The notes beneath the pieces are model-generated. The model ran no database searches. It worked only from the letters and a program-made list of their open reading frames with translations, and had not been told where the DNA came from. Both the position numbers and the translations under genes were made by a program. Positions 58,679 to 64,000 of a stretch of DNA of 64,000 nt are shown piece by piece (within the stretch, counting starts at the first letter, position 1; each line of letters begins with the position of its first letter). Source of the DNA: Acephala macrosclerotiorum (taxonomy: Eukaryota > Ascomycota > Leotiomycetes > Helotiales > Mollisiaceae); assembly GCA_014904845.1 (NCBI GenBank), contig MU119332.1, positions 1 through 64,000 on the forward strand. Direction: 5' to 3'.

Positions 58679-59415
58679 GCCAGCACCTCTTCCTCATACT
58701 CCAGACCCCCGAGCACCAAGAATCCAAAACTTTTACGACTTAACAATCCGAATCAAAATGTCCGAACAAACCCCCAATACCTACCCCATCACAGTCAATG
58801 CAGCACACACTCCCAGCTCTCTACTCCACCCTCTCTGCCCCATTACTAACCCCCTCTAGACTCTCCACGGAATCTCTCCCGCTCCAGCTCCAGACAGCCA
58901 AAATTCCATTCTCATTCTACCACCCCAACTGCCTACCCACCACCATTTCCACATCCGTCACCCCAAAACGTCGAATCCCCCTCCACCCCCCAAAATCTTC
59001 CTAAAAGCAGGTCGAGGACACGACTGTCCTTTCTGCCCCTAGAGCTTCAGATGCTCATGCGAAGTATGTTGTCGCATCATCAAAGTCCACAAACTCTCCG
59101 CCGGCGCCATAAATATCCTCGTCATCAACAAAGCTGATAAAGAAAAGGTGCTGAAAGCTATAAAAGTTAAGAGGGAGAAAGAGAATGATAAATCAAAGTT
59201 GGTGAGGGATTGGGAGAAAGAGAGGGTGAGTGAAATTGTGAATGAGGTGAGGGACAGGAATAGAATTGAGTTGGTGAGGATCCTGGTTGGAGGGGAAGGG
59301 GAGACTCTATTTTATGTGTAGTTTGAAGGGGTGTAGGAGGATGGCGAAGTCGGAGGTGGGGAGGGAAGTGCATGAGGGGAGGTTCAAGTCCAGGAAGAGC
59401 TTAAGAATAAGATGT
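58679..59415 (+). pseudogene. Decayed C2H2 relative of the neighbouring gene
   Basis: A Pro/Ser-rich start (MPAPLPHTPDPRAPR) is followed, after a frame change near 59000, by GRGHDCPFCP, a TAG where the intact gene has Trp, then SFRCSCEVCCRIIKVH and a long Lys/Glu-rich stretch. In another frame the end reads FMCSLKGCRRMAKSEVG followed by REVHEG, which is like the third degenerate finger of the gene at 46823-47506. The order of the parts matches the two intact genes. With one stop in the first finger and at least two frame changes it cannot give the full protein. Confidence 0.6.
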
Positions 59416-60290
59416 AAGTCTTTTTTTCCCCTTCGAAACGTTAAGGAAATAGAATTGAATTATCGCGAGTTGATCCATTTAACAATTGTACATGGAGTAG
59501 TCGGTGGTGTGAGCTCGAAAGCGAAGTTACTCTCCTCGAGTCCAAGGCCTGAAAAGTTCTGTGGGATTCCCCCACAAACTCCAGCGTCATTCTTTTCGAT
59601 CGCCGCAAAAATCATCCAGGCTGCATCTCAATTCGATTTATCGACTTAGGCACGCAAGGCGAGACCAGTTTCGTCTGCTCTCTTTCGGATGGTAAAGTCT
59701 AAGTATGCAAACACCTTGATCCGGACAACGTGAGCAAGGATCCCATGTTCGGACACCAACTCCCTGCAGTTATAACACCAAAACTCATGGAATATAGAAG
59801 TACTGTTCATTGAACCATGTTTTGGCATCATAGTAAGCAATAAGAGATAATGGCAATAACCTTATTCTTCAGTCGGGAGAATATTGCTATAAGGTCCACC
59901 CAAGTTCAGCACGCATCCCGTGAATGATGTTTCCGTTATCATTGTCCCAATTTCTTTGAAACTCAAGCAATGGACAAAAGAATACCATCTCTTTGATCGA
60001 TTAAACAAACCCCCTTGTTCGAGAGTTGTGTGCTAAGACAAAGGGCTACCAATTGTCAAGCGATTCATTCCGAAGATGATAATGACATTGTGTTTTATCC
60101 CTCACAAAGCGAGGAGTGGTGTCAAGTTGAGAGACTCGGAAGTCCGAACAGCTTGAATTTGGTGCGCTCATAATGGGGCTGAGACTTTCGAAAGTTGTTT
60201 TGAAGGACGGAATAAAAGACCAAGCCAGAAGAACTCAACCCCCTACCCACAATCCACGACCCAACACTTTCCATCTCCGACCCTATCACA
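59416..60290. other. Intergenic, no supported gene
   Basis: This is the promoter side of the five-finger gene. The C/T- and A-rich stretch just before 60291 fits a leader. Nothing else is seen. Confidence 0.5.
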
Positions 60291-60869
60291 ATGTCCAATA
60301 TGAACTCCTACTTCTCATTATTTGAAGATGACGACTTTGAGACCTTTGGTCCAACGTGTCATCTTTGCTTCAAAGAATACTCATCTGCTGATGCACTGGA
60401 CTTTCACATACGGAACTTTTGTGAGTACCGCCAACCTCATCAACAAACGGCTAAAGCTCAACCCAGACAAGCGCAGAGAAGTAATTCCGGAGTTGAAAAT
60501 GCAGCAGCATCTTCATCTGAGTCACTCAATGCTCAGAATAAATGTTCTCATTGCTTCAAAACCTTCGTCACATCATCAAGTCTCGAAGCACACCGCCGCA
60601 ACGAAATCTGCTCATCACACATCTGCCAGAACTGCAATCGAACATTCCATATCAGGACGATGTTAATAACACATTGTCAGAATCAGGTATGTATACCCTC
60701 AGCTGATCGCCCTTATGCATGCAACTATTGTCCTTCGTATTTCAGGAGCAGGGGGAATTTGACGGTGCATCGCCAAGGGATGCACGAAGGTAGGTGGATT
60801 TGTAAGGTATGTAACAAGCCATTAACGAATGGTCAGGCTTTAAGAAGGCACGAGGAGACTAACCATTAG
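60291..60869 (+). CDS. Five-finger zinc protein (C2HC and C2H2 fingers)
   Basis: One exon encodes 192 residues from an ATG in good context (CACAATGTC). Five finger units are visible. The first three end in His-Cys: CHLCFKEY... HIRNFC; CSHCFKTF... HRRNEIC; CQNCNRTF... HCQNQVC. The last two end in His-His: CNYCPSYF... HRQGMH; CKVCNKPL... HEETNH. All start C-x2-C, so this is another family than the C-x4-C genes nearby. Fingers four and five with the spacing of classical TFIIIA-type units suggest DNA binding. The C2HC ones may bind protein. Targets are unknown. The N-terminus is acidic (FEDDDFE). Confidence 0.75.
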   Translation: MSNMNSYFSLFEDDDFETFGPTCHLCFKEYSSADALDFHIRNFCEYRQPHQQTAKAQPRQAQRSNSGVENAAASSSESLNAQNKCSHCFKTFVTSSSLEAHRRNEICSSHICQNCNRTFHIRTMLITHCQNQVCIPSADRPYACNYCPSYFRSRGNLTVHRQGMHEGRWICKVCNKPLTNGQALRRHEETNH

Positions 60870-61435
60870 CTGGCCTAAGGTAAGTCAAACTTATGCAAAT
60901 GATGATAGGGGAAAGCTGCTGGACGGCTGACTCCTGCAAACACTTATCAGAATTACCAGTATTATGATACTGATAGTAATTCAAACATATTTGTTGAATC
61001 AAAAACCATTCCAAAATTGACTTCAGGGGCTCAAGAACTCAATGTTCAGTGTGATGCACGTGACACATATTTATATTTTCTAGTGCTCCTCTTTCCATTC
61101 CTGAAATTGATATGGGCAGAACAAACAACGAGTCCGAAAGAAATCAATCGTGTGCTAGGCTCTAGAGAGTCTTTGTCTCAGAACAATGCCAATGTATATC
61201 GGGAGAGCCTATGTCGTGTACAAAGGTAGGTCCTTTGTGCCCTTTGTGTTGTAGTGACTTTTAGGTCTTGGTCGAGCTTGGTGCAGGAGGAAAACAATAA
61301 ATTGTCTCCAAAGCAGTCAGGGTTAGTACGCTTAAATGACTTGAAGTGCGATCACCCCCCTTCCAACGGTAAACATCCTCGAAACTAATCCCGTTACTCC
61401 TTCCTCGCGCTACTCACATAGCTTGTTTGTTGATC
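60870..61435. other. Spacer, no supported gene
   Basis: A + frame at 61017-61229 has no domain. Otherwise this is A/T-rich flank and the leader of the small Cys-rich gene. Confidence 0.45.
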
Positions 61436-61747
61436 ATGTGCAGAATCATTTCTCACAGCTGGGAAGTTTGCCATCATGCAGAATCATGTATGGAGCATTG
61501 CGAACACTACTTGCGATTTGATGGATTTGGGCCCCTCGAGAGATGCTCAGACTTTCGGTGGGTAGACCTAGTCGAGGAGCAAGGAAAGTGTCGCCTCTGT
61601 CGAGAAGTACCACCTCAGAAGAGGATTCGTCCTTGGATTGTGGAGTATCTTTGCCAGTTTTTCAGGAGATTTATGACAATAGATTTCGAGCGAGGAGTGG
61701 TGGAACCAGCAGATAGCAACCAAGATACCTACCGCCGAGGTAAATAA
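61436..61747 (+). CDS. Small Cys-rich protein
   Basis: An open frame from the ATG at 61436 gives 103 residues without a signal peptide. The first 60 residues have Cys and His in a pattern that looks like a metal site (MCRIISHSWEVCHHAESC, then CEHYLRF, and CRLC further on). Many filamentous fungi have small proteins that begin MC-x-I/V and carry such a Cys/His pattern, with no known function. The rest is helical and basic. Start choice is uncertain, and a small intron near the end (GAGGTAAAT) is possible. It lies 365 bases before the amidoligase and is read in the same direction. Confidence 0.5.
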   Translation: MCRIISHSWEVCHHAESCMEHCEHYLRFDGFGPLERCSDFRWVDLVEEQGKCRLCREVPPQKRIRPWIVEYLCQFFRRFMTIDFERGVVEPADSNQDTYRRGK

Positions 61748-62112
61748 AGAATAAAACCATTTCTAACGAACAAACTTAGCCATATCTGCGCATTTGAAAC
61801 GGGGTTTGGAACTTCCCCATAATTCAAATTAGCTCTTGAGAATGAATGCGGGAAAAAATTGGAGCGCCAGGCATGTATCACGTGAAAAAAGTCTCTAAAA
61901 ATAGGGGCTGAAGCGAGACCCAGAGAAAGGATCTTCGCCATTGTTCTTGATCAAAGGGCAGAACAATAGAGGTAGACATAGAACTGTCCTTACTTTGTTC
62001 ATACAATGCCTTTGCTTGTATAAGAAGGCTATTGTTCTCCGAACAGGATGTCTTCTAAAACCCAGAATCCAGATCATCACAAACCAAACCAAAACATCAC
62101 CATAATAATAAA
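61748..62112. other. Amidoligase upstream region
   Basis: These 365 bases hold the 3' end of the Cys-rich gene and the amidoligase promoter. The last 40 bases are A/C-rich and lead to ATG in an AATAAAATGAC context. Confidence 0.5.
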
Positions 62113-63309
62113 ATGACTTCTACTTATAGACAAGTTGCCCCTCTAAATGATGAGCCAGACGTTCATGTAGCTCAAGGGTATCAATTGTCCTTTGGCGTCG
62201 AGCTCGAGTTTAATGTCGCAGCGCTACGAGATGGGGAAAGAAATCCTGATCCTCAGGATGCCCACACCGTCTACGGAATTCTACCCCCCGGAGCAGTATC
62301 CGATAAAGAGCAAGACAGAAATAGTACTCATTCTCATATTGCGAAGAGTCTCAATGAAAGATTCAAAGATATGCCGCTTTTCAACAATGGCATTGTTCAA
62401 CCATATGATTTCCGAGCAATTGGAGGCGATATGGATCCTAGAGGGCTCCGCAGCTACCAACAATGGATTGTCAAAGACGATGTGACGATACGACCTCCAG
62501 CCACAGACGAAGGCTCCGAAGCAGGAGATCCCGTGGAATTAAGCTTGTACGATTTTGTTCCTGTAGAGATTGCTTCTCCTGCATTGTGGTTTTCTGCAGA
62601 AGCATTAAATCACGTCCAACAAGTTGTCAAGTACCTGGATGAAAAGTATCGTGTAATTATTACTGAATCCTGTGGTATGCATGTTCATATAGGCCAGGGA
62701 TTTGCTGGCTTTTCTTTGCCCCACTTGAAGAAGATATTCGCTATCCTCTGGACATTCGAGCACTTGTTTTATTTTCTCGTAGGTAAGAGCAGATTCAATA
62801 ACGTCGAATGCTCGTACATGGCTGAACACTCATTATTAGCAAGAAGATTTGGGGGCGATAGTCCAGCTACCGCAAAGGCTGGACTTCAGAAAATCCTCTC
62901 AGCAACCTCAGTCAATCAGCTCTGCGAGCTCCTCGGAAACCGTTATGGCCGACTTGGCTTTAACATAAAAGGGCTCGACGACGAAGAAGAAGGATTTGAC
63001 AAGACGAAACAGACGATCGAGATCAGATTGCACGAGTCCACGCTAAACCCAGAAGCAATCTACCATTGGGTACATGTCTTTAAAGGTGTAGTTGGGTTTG
63101 CTAACGTAATAGAAGGTCCAGATTTGGAGACATGGCTTAGAGACCACATCGGACAAGCTCCTGACTATTATGACCCTTTTCGGCTTCTGAACGCGTTAAG
63201 ACTGCCTCATCAAGCAGGATATTACGCGACAAAAACCTTACTTAAACTGGATGATTCGGGTTGGAATACTTCACTAGGAAGAGCAGCACAGGCCGAGCTT
63301 GGCATATAA
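62113..63309 (+). CDS. Putative amidoligase (glutamine synthetase-like fold)
   Basis: One exon encodes 398 residues. The amidoligase_2 signatures are clear: FGVELEFNV at 27-35 (metal-binding Glu pair), YDFVPVEIASPAL in the middle (Glu of the second strand), CGMHVHIGQGFAG at 187-199 (His pair) and TIEIRLHESTLNPEAI around 301-316 (Glu/Arg/His). The family is related to gamma-glutamylcysteine ligase and glutamine synthetase and joins a carboxyl group to an amine with ATP. Bacterial members make peptide tags or small metabolites, while fungal ones are numerous but not characterised. No signal peptide, so cytosolic. The substrate is unknown. All motif residues look intact and the length is normal for fungal members. 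Confidence 0.85.
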   Translation: MTSTYRQVAPLNDEPDVHVAQGYQLSFGVELEFNVAALRDGERNPDPQDAHTVYGILPPGAVSDKEQDRNSTHSHIAKSLNERFKDMPLFNNGIVQPYDFRAIGGDMDPRGLRSYQQWIVKDDVTIRPPATDEGSEAGDPVELSLYDFVPVEIASPALWFSAEALNHVQQVVKYLDEKYRVIITESCGMHVHIGQGFAGFSLPHLKKIFAILWTFEHLFYFLVGKSRFNNVECSYMAEHSLLARRFGGDSPATAKAGLQKILSATSVNQLCELLGNRYGRLGFNIKGLDDEEEGFDKTKQTIEIRLHESTLNPEAIYHWVHVFKGVVGFANVIEGPDLETWLRDHIGQAPDYYDPFRLLNALRLPHQAGYYATKTLLKLDDSGWNTSLGRAAQAELGI

Positions 63310-63706
63310 TTTCGTGCAATAAAATAACATGCTTAATTATCTAAGGATCTTTGTACTCTTTCCGATATTTTGTACAGAACATACATACGTGTGACCATGC
63401 GAATGAGGCCAAGTAGAAGCGGAGTAATGGTGGGGTGGTTTGGAGACTGAAACCACTGTCCGATACATCATCTCATGACAAAGGGAGACTTGGTTAGGAA
63501 GAATGCTTTCGCTTTATTGGAAATATTAATTCACAGTTTTGCATTGGGACGAAATTTTATTGGGGTGCAAGGGGGTATTCATTCTAAGTCTGCTGTGAAG
63601 TGACTGACTATCCCCTAGGGAGCAGGAGGGGCCGGGGTTGGAGATGAGCCTGATCTTCACCAAAAGCTCTTCTCATTTTCTACCCATCAGCAAGCCATCA
63701 TCTAAC
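63310..63706. other. Convergent 3' spacer
   Basis: This stretch lies between the amidoligase stop and the end of the zinc-finger gene on the other strand. Nothing else is seen. Confidence 0.5.
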
Positions 63707-64000
63707 TTAGGCCACGGAGTTAGGTAGATGTTGCTGGATGTGGTCGTTGCATTGTGCCACCGTTGAGAATTGCTGTTGGCATACGGGACATGTCCAGACT
63801 TGCGGTGCAGGGTCTGATAGTGCAGTTGGCGCTCCGGCTGCTCCTTGATGAATGGTGAGTTGTTGATTACCGAAAGAATTGTCAACATTCGCATTTGTCA
63901 TAGCCTGGGTTTCATCTCGTTGTTGGCTTGTTGCAAAGCGCCAGTGACATGCAGGGCAATCCGTCACTTGTTGAAGGTGATAGGCGCTGGCTGCGAATTG
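63707..64000 (-). CDS. C2H2-type protein, 5' part outside the window
   Basis: The frame is open to the right edge of the window, so the start and an unknown number of fingers are missing. Visible parts are the end of one unit (FAASAYHLQQ), a unit starting TDCPACHWRF whose later His are not clear, a Gln/Asn/Ala-rich linker and a last regular finger TCPVCQQQFSTVAQCNDHIQ followed by QH. All have C-x2-C starts, as in the gene at 60291-60869. The role is probably nucleic-acid or protein binding. It converges with the amidoligase gene. Confidence 0.6.
   Translation of the reverse strand, partial: QFAASAYHLQQVTDCPACHWRFATSQQRDETQAMTNANVDNSFGNQQLTIHQGAAGAPTALSDPAPQVWTCPVCQQQFSTVAQCNDHIQQHLPNSVA

Noticed and set aside
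1..64000. CRISPR arrays, bacterial operons, rRNA or tRNA genes
   Set aside because: The sequence is eukaryotic and fungal. No spaced direct-repeat array was seen, and a scan by eye for tRNA T-loop motifs with a matching acceptor stem found none.

Overview
The window looks like a chromosome piece from a filamentous ascomycete (Pezizomycotina; Leotiomycetes is plausible, but this is inference). The evidence is GT-AG introns of about 42-90 bp with CTAAC/CTGAC-like branch sites, intron-split genes, and typical fungal families: Zn2Cys6 regulator, HET, CFEM, SUR7/PalI, LtrA-like and LicD. A very AT-rich tract at the left end looks like the product of repeat-induced point mutation (RIP). All coordinates and splice sites were read by eye. 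Family names come from motif recognition, not from searches.

Layout. 1-2450 is an AT-only isochore with almost no genes and a striking excess of CpG. 2451-4658 is a gene-poor border with a decamer repeat. 4659-17130 holds a membrane protein, a Zn2Cys6 regulator, a membrane-anchored multicopper oxidase and a secreted acid phosphatase. 18230-30755 mixes intact genes (SUR7/PalI-like membrane protein, secreted alpha-amylase with a starch-binding domain) with three decayed genes (LtrA-like, HET, GH5 beta-1,3-glucanase). 31380-38067 holds a DEDDy 3'-5' exonuclease and the large P-body scaffold EDC4/Pdc1. 38500-42390 is poorly resolved and contains a 684-bp TIR element with a TA target duplication. 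42393-46269 holds an intracellular GH13 alpha-glucosidase and a CFEM-type membrane protein. 46823-64000 holds several small C2H2 zinc-finger genes (one decayed), an unresolved multi-frame gene, a LicD-family protein, a hotdog thioesterase, a small Cys-rich protein and a fungal amidoligase.

How the genes fit together. The alpha-amylase (extracellular) and the alpha-glucosidase (no signal peptide) could act in sequence on starch, although they are 15 kb apart and show no sign of co-regulation. The acid phosphatase, multicopper oxidase, CFEM and SUR7-like proteins are secreted or cell-surface functions. There is no secondary-metabolite cluster. Two points deserve most attention. One is a set of decayed genes whose premature stops are mostly explained by C-to-T or G-to-A changes in Trp or Gln codons. 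The other is the right-hand 18 kb, where an amidoligase, a small Cys-rich protein and a family of short C2H2 proteins lie together.
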